Assembly (NCBI GenBank): GCA_963732925.1
Contig: CAVTBJ010000012.1
Coordinates: 744,001 to 808,000 of the forward strand
Source: DASZRZ01 sp963732925
Lineage (GTDB): Bacteria; Acidobacteriota; Terriglobia; Terriglobales; Acidobacteriaceae
Direction: 5' to 3'
Length of the DNA: 64,000 nt
A model generated the notes under the pieces. It searched no databases, had not been told where the DNA came from, and saw nothing but the letters and a program-made list of their open reading frames with translations. The translations under genes and the position numbers were made by a program. Shown here one piece after another: positions 17,633-25,914 of the stretch (positions within the stretch are counted from its first letter, which is position 1; the number at the start of each line of letters is the position of its first letter).

Positions 17633-18451
17633 TCAGCTTTTGACTAGCTCTTCCAGGGCCGAGCGATCGGGGATGATCACGCTGGCGCCGCGAATTTGAA
17701 TCAACTGGGCTTTGCGCATTTCGCTCAGCGCACGAGTTACGGTTTCGCGCGAGGTGCCGATGAGCTGGGCGATCTCTTCGTGCGTGAGCGTCATTTTCAT
17801 GTGTACTTCTTTTCTCTGAACTTTATCCCTCTTAACTTCGCCGGGACCGGGCTCGCCCGCCGAAGACCACTCCAGCAGCAGTTTTGCCAGTTTCTCCGAG
17901 GCGGAGGATGACAGTCCCAGGGAACGGATTTCCTGATATGCCGAGTGGTAGTTATTGCTGAGTTCCTGAGCGACGCGGACTGCGACTTCGCCGTGTTGCC
18001 GCAGGAAGTCCAGCAGGTTCTCCCGGGAAACGAAGTTGGCTTGGGCCGCTTCCAGAATCTCCACAGTGACTTCGTAGGGCTTGCCGGAAATGGCTGCGCT
18101 CAACCCCAGCACTTCGCCCGGCTGGGCAATTCTGAGAATGATGGTCTTGCCGTCCGCCGAAGAGGTGGAAAGCTTGGCTTTTCCCGAGCACAGAATGAAA
18201 ATACCTCGTGGATTCTGCCCCTCCAGAAACAGCAAAGCCGCTTTCGGGTAAGCGGCGGTAGACTTAATCCGCTCCAGGTGGCGCAGGGCCGCGTCCGGCA
18301 AATTGCAGAAGAGATATTTTTCCCGTAACGTGCAGTCTGCGCAATGGTCGACCAGATCCAGGCCATAAGGAGACCTTGCCGGAGCCGCGGAAAATCTGCT
18401 TTCACGAGTTCCTTCAGGTTTTCTTGCGGGTAAATTCTTTCCGGGGGGCAT
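17633..18451 (-). CDS. Crp/Fnr-family transcription regulator with N-terminal cysteines
   Basis: AGGAGG 6 bases before the ATG at 18451 sets the start. Residues 33-55 hold Cys37-x2-Cys40-x8-Cys49, and Cys88 lies in the barrel (FILCSG). This is reminiscent of Fnr cluster ligands but with different spacing. Residues 50-170 are the effector barrel. The Arg-Ser of cAMP sites is replaced (SGKPYEVTV), so cAMP is unlikely. A dimer helix and a winged helix follow, with recognition helix TSRETVTRAL (233-242), the Crp-type RExxxR pattern that reads TGTGA. A perfect TGTGA-N6-TCACA lies 51 bases upstream, suggesting autoregulation. An unusual Lys/Glu-rich insertion (about 205-217) precedes the DNA-binding domain. 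272 residues. Confidence 0.92.
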   Translation of the reverse strand: MPPGKNLPARKPEGTRESRFSAAPARSPYGLDLVDHCADCTLREKYLFCNLPDAALRHLERIKSTAAYPKAALLFLEGQNPRGIFILCSGKAKLSTSSADGKTIILRIAQPGEVLGLSAAISGKPYEVTVEILEAAQANFVSRENLLDFLRQHGEVAVRVAQELSNNYHSAYQEIRSLGLSSSASEKLAKLLLEWSSAGEPGPGEVKRDKVQRKEVHMKMTLTHEEIAQLIGTSRETVTRALSEMRKAQLIQIRGASVIIPDRSALEELVKS

Positions 18452-18501
18452 TGTCTACCTCCTGCCAGTAAACATCATAGGGACACAGTATCGCACTACC
18501 G

Positions 18502-18517
18502 TGTGACGTGCGTCACA
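18502..18517. promoter_or_regulatory. perfect Crp/Fnr-type palindrome between regulator and Usp genes
   Basis: TGTGACGTGCGTCACA, a perfect 16-base palindrome that fits TGTGA-N6-TCACA. It lies 51 bases before the regulator start (18451, minus) and 106 bases before the Usp start (18623, plus), so it can serve both. A further half-site TGTGACG begins at 18524. Confidence 0.8.
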
Positions 18518-18622
18518 ATTCCATGTGACGTCGCGGGGCCACTAGCTGACCGGCAAGCACCAGAGCCGCTCCATCTCGCCGTCTCGCTCGCGAAGCCGCG
18601 CGGGTCTATACTCACTGCAAAG

Positions 18623-19504
18623 ATGAAAGCGTCCCAGCCCCATCGCGTGCAGTTCAAAAATGTTCTCTTCGCTACCGACTTTTCTCCCAGCTCGGAAGCC
18701 GCCTTCTCGTACGCTCTTACGGTTGCCCGACAGTATAGCGGCATTTTGTACGTTGCGCACGTTACCACTCCCGACATGTACGGCTATGCCCCCGAGGAAT
18801 CCGCCTCCGCCATGTTCGAGCAGGTCCGGCATAATGCCCGCAGCAGGATGGCGGCCTTTACGGAAAAGCAGAATTTCCAGGGAGTCCCATTTTCAACTCT
18901 GTTTGGCGAGGGAGAGGTATGGGACACGATCGAGAAGATGCTGGCGGAACACAGTGTGGATCTCATCGTGCTTGGCACGCACGGGCGCCGTGGACTCAAG
19001 AAGCTGGTGATGGGCTCGGTGGCGGAAGAGTTAGCGCGGGTGGCCACCCGCCCGGTTCTGACAGTTGGCCCAGAGTGCCCGCGTTCTACCCAAACGGTGT
19101 TCCGCACCATTCTCTATCCCACCGACTTCTCTTTGCATGCTCTTTCAGCGCGCGATTGTGCCATGTCGCTGGCCACCCGTTTCGGAGCCAAACTCATCGC
19201 AGTGCACGTGGTTCAGGATGTGACCGGGAACCCGGGGGACCAGGTGCGTGAGCAAGAGCAGGCCACAGCAATGCTGCGCAAAAGCTTGGGGCTGGGCGAT
19301 GCTGAGTTTCCCGTTGAGTTCCACGTCCACTTCGGGGATCCGGCGGAGGAAATCCTGAGGGCGGCATCCGAGTGCAAAGCGGACTTGGTCGTCATGAGCG
19401 TGCGCGGCGCCGGTGCCACCCCGCGGCTCGCAACTGCATTCGGGTCCATAACGCACCAGGTCATGTCCAATGCGTGCTGCCCCGTGTTGACCGTCCGGGG
19501 ATAA
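18623..19504 (+). CDS. universal stress protein, tandem UspA domains
   Basis: The ATG at 18623 begins MKASQPHRVQFKNVLFATDF, the normal start of a Usp domain; upstream extension would run through the operator. Residues about 10-150 form the first domain and carry the ATP-binding signature GTHGRRGLKKLVMGSVAE (G-x2-G-x9-GS). Residues 160-293 form the second, where the corresponding segment (SVRGAGATPRLATAFGS) is degenerate. Tandem Usp proteins help survival under starvation, hypoxia or other stress. It is divergent from the Crp/Fnr gene with a shared palindrome between them. 293 residues, the usual length for two domains. Confidence 0.92.
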   Translation: MKASQPHRVQFKNVLFATDFSPSSEAAFSYALTVARQYSGILYVAHVTTPDMYGYAPEESASAMFEQVRHNARSRMAAFTEKQNFQGVPFSTLFGEGEVWDTIEKMLAEHSVDLIVLGTHGRRGLKKLVMGSVAEELARVATRPVLTVGPECPRSTQTVFRTILYPTDFSLHALSARDCAMSLATRFGAKLIAVHVVQDVTGNPGDQVREQEQATAMLRKSLGLGDAEFPVEFHVHFGDPAEEILRAASECKADLVVMSVRGAGATPRLATAFGSITHQVMSNACCPVLTVRG

Positions 19505-19548
19505 CCCTGCGCGGGACATTGCTGAGCAGCACAAGGCTCGCTCGGTCC

Positions 19549-22263
19549 CTATACCTTCAGCGTAGCGATCACGGTTTCCGGATCTTCGGATGAGCTCTCA
19601 ATGTCGAAACCCACGTGACGGGCCACCGCCTGCATACCGGTATTTTCGGGCAGCATGTAGGCGAGAATGCGCTCCAGGCCTTCATCGCGCGCCACCTTCA
19701 CCAGCACATTCAGCAGTTGTCTCCCCACACCCTGCTTCTGAAATTCATCAGTGACCAGGAGCGCTACCTCGGCCTCATTCTTTCCATGCAACTTCGAGAG
19801 CCTGCCTACTCCGATGATCTGCCGCGAACCGCCGGCGGCAGCGCGCAGGGCCACAATGGCCATCTCGCGGTCATAGTCGATAAAGCAGAGCCGCATCAGG
19901 CGCTCATGCGAGGTACGGTGCCGCAGGCTCGCCGCCTGAAAGTAACGCAAGTACACCGTCTGCTCGGAGAGCGCCTTGTGAAACTCGACCATGCGAGGCT
20001 CATCTTCCGGCAGAATGGGGCGCAACGTGAGCTCCGAGCCATCTTTCAGCCGAACGGAAAACATGTACTGCTTCGGATAGGGACGGATAGCGGGCCGGGG
20101 AAGCGTGTCTTCGCGTGCTTCCAGAGAATGCAGGACAACCCGGGCGTCGAGCGCCACCACTCCGGAAGCGGAGACCAGCAGGGGATTGATGTCGATCTCT
20201 CGGATCCAGGGCTGGTCCGCCACTAGCAGACTCAACCGCACCAGCGCCTGTGCCAGCAGTTCCGAGGCTTGCTTGCCGTAGGCGCCTTCCACCACGCCTA
20301 GGGCGCGCGTGCGCTCCATCATGCGGCGAGCCAGCGTGGTGGTGAGCGGAGGCAGCCCCAGAGCGTGGTCGGCGATGCGCTCGGCAAAACGCCCTCCAGT
20401 ACCGAACAGCAGGACCGGACCGAACTGCGCGTCAATCGTACTGCCAGCAATGATCTCGTAACCCTCGGTCTCGACCATCGGTTGTACGGTTACACCCAGG
20501 AAATGCTCTGGCCCTGCGTTGCGACTCACGGCCTGGCGAATATCCTCAAAGGCCGCCCGTACCTCCTCCGTGCTATTCAGTTTCAGGCGTACGCCCCCTA
20601 CCCGGGCCTTGTGGGTGATGGTTTCCGAGTGCACCTTCAGCACCACGGGGAATCCCATCGCTTCCGCGGCATGCACCGCCTGGTCGGCAGTGGCCGCGTG
20701 CTCGATGGGCGGCGTGGAAAATCCGTAAAGCGCCAGAATTCGCTTGGATTCCAGCTCGGTCAGCAAAGAGCGCCCCTTGCGGCGAACTTCGGCAAGCATT
20801 TCCGTCACCGGAGCCTGGGTAGAATCGGTTTCCTCCAGGGTTGCGGCCGGAGTCTCATACAGCGACAGCAGGTTCCGCGAGTACTGCCACATGTAATTGA
20901 AGGCCTGCGCGGCGGAATCCGGAAACGAGAATGTCGAGACCCCGGAGCGGTTAAGTAGAATCAGGCCCTGCTCCACGCTCGAGCCTCCCATCCAGCTCGC
21001 CAGCAGCGGCTTGGGATAGCCAGCCTTGAATTCGGAAACCCGGGCAGCGACCTCCGTCGGGTCCGTCATCCCCTGCGGCGACATGACGGCGAGCATGCCA
21101 TCGGCACTTTCCTCGCGGCTCAGGATGTTCAAGGCCGCGGCGTAGCGGCTGGGGTCGGCATCTCCCAGGATATCGACTGGATTGCCATGGCTCCAGTGCG
21201 GAGGCAGGACCTGATCCAGGGCATCCGTCGTCGCCCGCGACAACGGGGCAAGCTCCCCGCCACCGCCGACCAGGGCATCCGTTGCCAGCACACCCGGTCC
21301 ACCGGCGTTGGTGACGATCAGCAGACGGGGACCCCGCGGACGTAGCTGCTTGCTCAGCACCTCGGCCATATCGAACAATTCGCCAATGGTCCGCACCCGC
21401 AGAACGCCGCAGCGGCGGAAGGCAGCGTCCAGAACCTCGTCCGCGCCGGTCAGAGCACCCGTATGCGATATCGCGGCTTTGGCGGCGGCTTCCGTGCGGC
21501 CCGGCTTGATTACCACGATGGGCTTGGTCAGGGCGATTTCACGGGCGGCGGAAAGGAACGCCCGCGGATCGCCGATCGACTCCATGTAGATCAGAATGCT
21601 TTGCGTATTGGGATCATCGCCGAAGTAGTAGATCAGGTCTCCCCAGCCCACATCCAACATGGAGCCGGTGGAAACAAACGCGCTGAAGCCTACGATTTCG
21701 CGCAGGCTCCAGTCCAGAATCGACGTGCACAGCGCGCCGCTCTGGCTGAGGAAAGCCATCTTGCCGGGCAGGGCTGGTTTCTGGGCAAACGTCGCGTTCA
21801 GGCCGAGCGACGGCGTCATCAGTCCCAGGCAGTTGGGCCCGATCACGCGCATCCGGGTTCCGCGAATCGCCTGCTCAATCCCGGTCTCCAGTTGAGCGCC
21901 CTTGGGTCCCAACTCGCGAAAGCCGGCCGAGATGATCACGGCCGCGCGCACACCGGCCTGCGCGCACTCGCGCATCACTGCTGGCACCGTCGCCGCCGGA
22001 GTGACTACTACAGCCAAGTCGATGCTTTCCGGAAGGGCGCCGACATTCGGGTAGGCCTTCTGCTCAAGAACGGTTTTGCGGCCGGGATTCACCGCATAAA
22101 CACGACCCGCGAAGCGGGACTGCACAAGGTTCTCCAGGACTGTGCGCCCCACGGAGTGAGGACGATCTGTGGCTCCGATCACCGCCACGCAGCGAGGGCG
22201 AAACATGGGATCAAGCGGATGGCTGGTCGACTGCGATAGCAGGTCAAGACTGGTGTGGGTCAT
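19549..22263 (-). CDS. ADP-forming acyl-CoA synthetase fused to GNAT acetyltransferase (Pat-like)
   Basis: A 904-residue fusion. Residues about 15-460 form the CoA-binding and ligase-CoA domains (VAVIGATDRPHSVG, RVIGPNCLG), with the segment ISHTGALTG that in acyl-CoA synthetases carries the phosphorylated His. Residues 500-710 are an ATP-grasp domain (GFPVVLKVHSETITHKARVGG in part). Residues 735-904 are a GNAT domain with the acetyl-CoA loop QKQGVGRQLL. The architecture is that of Pat/PatZ protein lysine acetyltransferases. As I recall, enterobacterial Pat has lost the active-site His, but it is kept here, so acyl-CoA synthetase activity may also be present. It follows the second Usp gene by 40 bases, in one operon. 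Confidence 0.9.
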   Translation of the reverse strand: MTHTSLDLLSQSTSHPLDPMFRPRCVAVIGATDRPHSVGRTVLENLVQSRFAGRVYAVNPGRKTVLEQKAYPNVGALPESIDLAVVVTPAATVPAVMRECAQAGVRAAVIISAGFRELGPKGAQLETGIEQAIRGTRMRVIGPNCLGLMTPSLGLNATFAQKPALPGKMAFLSQSGALCTSILDWSLREIVGFSAFVSTGSMLDVGWGDLIYYFGDDPNTQSILIYMESIGDPRAFLSAAREIALTKPIVVIKPGRTEAAAKAAISHTGALTGADEVLDAAFRRCGVLRVRTIGELFDMAEVLSKQLRPRGPRLLIVTNAGGPGVLATDALVGGGGELAPLSRATTDALDQVLPPHWSHGNPVDILGDADPSRYAAALNILSREESADGMLAVMSPQGMTDPTEVAARVSEFKAGYPKPLLASWMGGSSVEQGLILLNRSGVSTFSFPDSAAQAFNYMWQYSRNLLSLYETPAATLEETDSTQAPVTEMLAEVRRKGRSLLTELESKRILALYGFSTPPIEHAATADQAVHAAEAMGFPVVLKVHSETITHKARVGGVRLKLNSTEEVRAAFEDIRQAVSRNAGPEHFLGVTVQPMVETEGYEIIAGSTIDAQFGPVLLFGTGGRFAERIADHALGLPPLTTTLARRMMERTRALGVVEGAYGKQASELLAQALVRLSLLVADQPWIREIDINPLLVSASGVVALDARVVLHSLEAREDTLPRPAIRPYPKQYMFSVRLKDGSELTLRPILPEDEPRMVEFHKALSEQTVYLRYFQAASLRHRTSHERLMRLCFIDYDREMAIVALRAAAGGSRQIIGVGRLSKLHGKNEAEVALLVTDEFQKQGVGRQLLNVLVKVARDEGLERILAYMLPENTGMQAVARHVGFDIESSSEDPETVIATLKV

Positions 22264-22303
22264 GCTTCAGCTCACGATTTGGGGCCTGGATTTGCGCCGG
22301 CGG

Positions 22304-23200
22304 TCACGGCTGACCGGCGCTTCGAAGGGTAAGAACAGGGCAGGGGGCGCTGCGTACGATCTGGGAGGCGATTGCCCAGGGAAAATGAGTGCCCGCGCCG
22401 GAGCTTGCCCTTACACCGAGCACAATCATGTTAGCCCGAACCGAGCTCGCCGCTTCCAGAATACTGGTCACCGGGTCGCCAAACTCTACCTCGAAGTCCG
22501 GCTCGGTCCAAAGCTCAGTTCCAGCCGGGATCAGGTGCTCCAGCTTTTCTCTGGCCGAAGCGCGAACCTTGGCCCGGTCTTTCGAGGGAGTTCCGGCATC
22601 TGCGATATGGAGCATCACCAGTTTCGCCCCATGTTCGGCGGCAAGGGCTACGGCATATTCGGCCGCCGCCAGCGATTGCAGACTGAAATCGGTAGGATAC
22701 AAAACCACCCGTAGGTCGGCATCATTCGAGCACTCGCTGGAAATGAGCGGCCCTACCGTCACAACCGGGCAGGGAGCGTTGCGGAAGATCTGCTCCGCCA
22801 CCGAACCCAGGGCCAGCTTGGAGAAGCCGCCAGGGCCATGAGTGCCCGTGACCACCACGTCAACGTGCTTGTCGTGGATGAGGCGCGAGAGCTGCTCCCA
22901 GACGGCTCCCTCGCAAAGCACTGCCTCGTGCTCCACGGCATCCAGCGTGCCCTCACGGTCGATGTGGCGGAGCTTGGCCGCGGCCTGCTCTGTTACCGCG
23001 TCGCGCTGGTTGACCGCTGCTTCAGGCGAGGTGAGAGGAAGGATCCGGGGATCGAGGACGTGTGCAACGTAAACCTTTGCCCGGTTGCGAACGGCGAGAC
23101 TACGGGCAGTCCGCAGCGCCAGTTCCGAATAGGAGGAAAAATCGGTGGGAACCAGGATTGTCTTGATGCCGATGCGAGTCCGCGCGGCTGCCAAGTGCAT
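22304..23200 (-). CDS. universal stress protein, tandem UspA domains
   Basis: A GGAGG just before the ATG at 23200 supports the start. Residues about 12-150 are the first Usp domain with the ATP-binding signature GTHGPGGFSKLALGSVAE. Residues 160-298 are the second, with a degenerate motif (GVRASSGAGTHFPWAIAS). This is the same intact-then-degenerate pattern as in the Usp gene at 18.6 kb, so the two are probably paralogues. It is the first gene of an operon with the acyl-CoA synthetase/GNAT gene. A perfect TGTGA-N6-TCACA lies 56 bases upstream. 298 residues. Confidence 0.92.
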   Translation of the reverse strand: MHLAAARTRIGIKTILVPTDFSSYSELALRTARSLAVRNRAKVYVAHVLDPRILPLTSPEAAVNQRDAVTEQAAAKLRHIDREGTLDAVEHEAVLCEGAVWEQLSRLIHDKHVDVVVTGTHGPGGFSKLALGSVAEQIFRNAPCPVVTVGPLISSECSNDADLRVVLYPTDFSLQSLAAAEYAVALAAEHGAKLVMLHIADAGTPSKDRAKVRASAREKLEHLIPAGTELWTEPDFEVEFGDPVTSILEAASSVRANMIVLGVRASSGAGTHFPWAIASQIVRSAPCPVLTLRSAGQP

Positions 23201-23255
23201 AGGACCTCCGGGGATATGCCCCCAAAGCAGGATCGCCGCAAGTCGCGCAGAGGGA

Positions 23256-23271
23256 TGTGAGAGGCGTCACA
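23256..23271. promoter_or_regulatory. perfect Crp/Fnr-type palindrome upstream of the usp-acetyltransferase operon
   Basis: TGTGA-GAGGCG-TCACA, both half-sites perfect. It lies 56 bases upstream of the Usp start at 23200 and just past the end of arsC (23284). The six-base spacer differs from that of the 18502 site, so it is a conserved operator rather than a copied segment. Confidence 0.78.
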
Positions 23272-23283
23272 AATGCCTGTGAT

Positions 23284-23712
23284 TCATGGCACAGGCTCTG
23301 TTGAATTTACGAACTTTGCCTCGATTTTCTCCCGAATGGCGTCGCGCACCCGGCGAAAGGCCGCCAGTTTCTCCTCATGGCTGCCTTGGGCCGCTGCCGG
23401 GTCCGGCAAGCTCCAGTGAAGGACAGAGAGAGCTCCCGGGAACACCGGGCAATGTTCGGCGGCATTGTCGCACACTGTAACCACGTAGCGCACTGTGGTC
23501 CCCAGCAGGGAGGAGACATTTTTCGACCGCTGATGGGAGATGTCGATTCCAATCTCACGCATGGCCTCGACGGCCAGGAGATTTAGCCCTTTGGGCTCAA
23601 TTCCGGCGCTCAAGACCTCAAATCGATCTCCCGCAGCGTGACGCAGATATCCCTCCGCCATCTGGCTGCGGGCGGAGTTCCCGGTACAAAGAAAGAGGAC
23701 CTTGGGCTTCAT
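23284..23712 (-). CDS. arsC: arsenate reductase, LMW-phosphatase/thioredoxin type
   Basis: 142 residues with the phosphatase-like P-loop LCTGNSARS (Cys9 nucleophile) and the two relay cysteines Cys81 and Cys88 in VTVCDNAAEHCP. This is the pattern of the thioredoxin-coupled arsenate reductases of the pI258 type. It reduces arsenate to arsenite for export. It is divergent from arsR-acr3 with 110 bases between, a normal arsenic-resistance arrangement. The closing GTHEE-type helix of the family is recognisable in GSHEEKLAAFRRVRD. Function is confident from motifs and context together. Confidence 0.95.
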   Translation of the reverse strand: MKPKVLFLCTGNSARSQMAEGYLRHAAGDRFEVLSAGIEPKGLNLLAVEAMREIGIDISHQRSKNVSSLLGTTVRYVVTVCDNAAEHCPVFPGALSVLHWSLPDPAAAQGSHEEKLAAFRRVRDAIREKIEAKFVNSTEPVP

Positions 23713-23731
23713 CGGGGTGTTTTTACCTGGA

Positions 23732-23757
23732 GGATGGATCGTCGTCCAGATCCATCC
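23732..23757. promoter_or_regulatory. inverted repeat in the arsC/arsR divergent promoter region
   Basis: GGATGGATC (23732-23740) and GATCCATCC (23749-23757) are perfect 9-base arms around an 8-base loop, 20 bases upstream of the arsC start. The nearby ATCATGTTATCATG (23761-23774) is a short direct repeat. A -10-like TATAAG at 23795-23800 could serve arsR. I infer an operator, but cannot say which element ArsR reads. Confidence 0.45.
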
Positions 23758-23822
23758 ATAATCATGTTATCATGCGGCTATGCATCTAGAAACATATAAG
23801 AGTTAGAAGAATAGGATTCCGT

Positions 23823-24218
23823 ATGAGAAACTTGGAACAACTCTTCAAGGGGCTTGCCGACGTCATGCGCCTGCGGATCCTGAATCTGCTGCTGCATGGC
23901 GAGCTGTGTGTGTGTGACATTCAATTTGTCTTGGCGTCGGCTCAACCCAACGTCTCCCGTCACCTTACGTATCTTCGCAACTCCGGCCTTGTGGCGGACC
24001 GCCGCGAAGGGCCCCGGACCTATTACCGGCTGGCTGCGCCGGAATCCGACGAGCGCCGCCGGTTGTTCGACTTTCTGCAGGCTGCCTTCCGGCAGGACGC
24101 CGGCTTTGCCGAGGACTCCCGCAAACTGAAGGAAGCCATCACCACCGGGGCGTGCAGCGTGAGCCAGTGGATTCCATTTTCCGGCCTGAGAGCGAACTCT
24201 CAACCGGAGGAGCATTAA
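23823..24218 (+). CDS. arsR: ArsR-family arsenic-responsive repressor
   Basis: 131 residues forming a winged helix (about 5-90). The arsenic-binding motif ELCVCDIQ (about 27-34) lies at the start of the recognition region, as in classical ArsR. DNA-binding helix AQPNVSRHLTYLRNSGLV and the wing DRREGPRTYYRL follow. About 40 further residues extend past the fold, with one more Cys (GACSVS). ArsR releases its operator when arsenite binds. It is followed after 40 bases by acr3 and is divergent from arsC, so the repressor probably controls both transcripts. Confidence 0.93.
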   Translation: MRNLEQLFKGLADVMRLRILNLLLHGELCVCDIQFVLASAQPNVSRHLTYLRNSGLVADRREGPRTYYRLAAPESDERRRLFDFLQAAFRQDAGFAEDSRKLKEAITTGACSVSQWIPFSGLRANSQPEEH

Positions 24219-24258
24219 ATCGCGGAGAAGACCACGACCGTCAACCAGCGGAGACACA

Positions 24259-25362
24259 ATGGCGACCCCTCAAGCACAGCCCGCCCGGCAACGGCCTGCC
24301 AGGCGCCTGAACGCGTTCGAGCGCTACTTGAGCCTGTGGGTAGGGCTCTGCATGGTGGCTGGCCTGGCCTTGGGCAGGCTGGCCCCCGCGGCCGTGCGCG
24401 TTCTGCGCGGCCTGCAGTTTGGACGCGGCAGCCAGGTGAATGCGCCCATCGCGCTTCTGATCTGGCTGATGATTATTCCGATGATGATGAAGGTGGACTT
24501 CACGTCCATCCTCAGTGTGCGCAGCAAACCACGGGGTCTTCTGATCACCCTGTTCGTGAACTGGCTGGTGAAGCCGTTTTCCATGGCGCTCATTGCCTGG
24601 TTTTTTTTCCGTCATGTGTTCAGTCCCTGGATCGCGCCGGCCGATGCAGACCAGTACATTGCGGGAACCATCATTCTGGCTGCCGCGCCCTGCACCGCGA
24701 TGGTATTTGTCTGGAGTTATCTGACCGAGGGCGATCCCGCATATACGCTGGTGCAGGTATCGGTGAACGACGTCATTATGCTGTTCGCCTTCGCTCCCAT
24801 CGTTCGCCTGCTGGTGAATGGAGCATCGTCGCTTTCGGTGCCCTTCGTTGTGCTGCTGTACTCGGTGTTCACGTTCATTGTGATCCCGCTCGCCTCTGGC
24901 ATCGCGCTGCGCGCGTGGCTGACGCGCGCCAAAGGACGAACCTGGTTCGACCAGCAGTTGCTTCCTCGCCTCGGTCCTGTAACTATGCTCGCCCTGCTGG
25001 CCACATTGGTCCTGATCTTTGCGTTCCAGTCGGACAACATCAGTGGACGCTATCTGCACGTCGCCCTCATTGCGGTCCCGATTTTGATTCAGGTGTATTT
25101 CAACTCAGCGCTGGCATACGGGCTGATGCGTCTGTTCCGCGTGGAGTACGCGGTGGCGGCGCCGGGCGCTCTGATCGGGGCCAGCAATTTCTTCGAATTG
25201 GCGGTTGCGACCGCCATTGCGCTGTTCGGGCCGGATTCGGGAGCGGCCCTGGCCACGGTAGTGGGTGTGCTGGTGGAAGTTCCGGTGATGCTTTCTGTTT
25301 GCCATGTCTGCAATCGCACACGTCACTGGTTTCCCGTTCCGAGGGAAGTCACGACCTCGTGA
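24259..25362 (+). CDS. acr3: arsenite efflux permease, ACR3 family
   Basis: 367 residues with ten predicted membrane helices. The conserved AAPCTAMVFVWSYL segment contains the essential Cys of ACR3 carriers, and LIGASNFFELAVATAIALFG matches the second signature. ACR3 exports arsenite from the cytoplasm through the inner membrane. It is the second gene of the arsR-acr3 operon, 40 bases behind arsR, with GGAG near its ATG. The length is normal for the family. The first 20 residues are basic and variable, so the start could be a little downstream. Confidence 0.95.
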   Translation: MATPQAQPARQRPARRLNAFERYLSLWVGLCMVAGLALGRLAPAAVRVLRGLQFGRGSQVNAPIALLIWLMIIPMMMKVDFTSILSVRSKPRGLLITLFVNWLVKPFSMALIAWFFFRHVFSPWIAPADADQYIAGTIILAAAPCTAMVFVWSYLTEGDPAYTLVQVSVNDVIMLFAFAPIVRLLVNGASSLSVPFVVLLYSVFTFIVIPLASGIALRAWLTRAKGRTWFDQQLLPRLGPVTMLALLATLVLIFAFQSDNISGRYLHVALIAVPILIQVYFNSALAYGLMRLFRVEYAVAAPGALIGASNFFELAVATAIALFGPDSGAALATVVGVLVEVPVMLSVCHVCNRTRHWFPVPREVTTS

Positions 25363-25716
25363 GCCAAGCGAGCGAGCTGCAAATAAACAGAAAAGCACAA
25401 AGACTTGCCCGTCAAGCTGCTCCGCCGCAGTCTCTCGTCGCGAAAGGAGAGTCTCCTCTTTGGAGACCTGTGCAATGCGACCAGGCCGCGCAAAAGCGAA
25501 TATTCATCGAATATTAATGTGGCGTTAAAAGAGCGGGTTTTCCCCTCAAAATCAAAGGATTTAAGGTGATTTTCCTGCTCTGGGAGTGCGGTTTCCCACA
25601 GGTTTCTGTACTCGTATGATTGACCGCGGCTCCGCGTACGAGATAATGGACCTGTCTGTTCACGACATTTCATTTACCCGCAAGCCAGAGCATTCACGCG
25701 AGAGTGGGAGAAGAGC
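25363..25716. other. intergenic region after the ars operon
   Basis: About 350 bases without a supported gene. It includes a near-perfect palindrome AGGAGA-G-TCTCCT at 25445-25457 and an AT-rich patch near 25500-25570 that may hold the promoter of the small gene at 25717. I see no rho-independent terminator for acr3. Confidence 0.4.
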
Positions 25717-25914
25717 ATGGTTGCAGAGCCTACGGAACGAATTTGGTTTTACCCGCCGAAATTCTGGGCCCAAACCCGGCAAATGACACAGGAAGAAGTG
25801 GATGACTTGATGAATCGCATCTGGCGAATGGCCGAGCAGCGTGACCTGCAGGGCTTGCGCCAGTTCGATTTCATTTATGTAGGCAATCCCTACCTCCGCC
25901 CGCAGGCGTCCTAG
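25717..25914 (+). CDS. small hypothetical protein, 65 aa
   Basis: A GGGAG precedes the ATG at 25717 by 7 bases. The 65-residue product has a hydrophobic start (ERIWFYPPKFWAQTRQM), then an amphipathic helix (TQEEVDDLMNRIWRMAEQ) and a short beta-like end (FDFIYVGNPYLRP). It has the amino-acid composition of a folded cytoplasmic protein and few rare residues. No family is recognised. It stands alone between the ars operon and the lipoprotein gene. The overlapping frames on the other strand are Arg/Ser/Pro-rich and look like shadows. Confidence 0.6.
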   Translation: MVAEPTERIWFYPPKFWAQTRQMTQEEVDDLMNRIWRMAEQRDLQGLRQFDFIYVGNPYLRPQAS

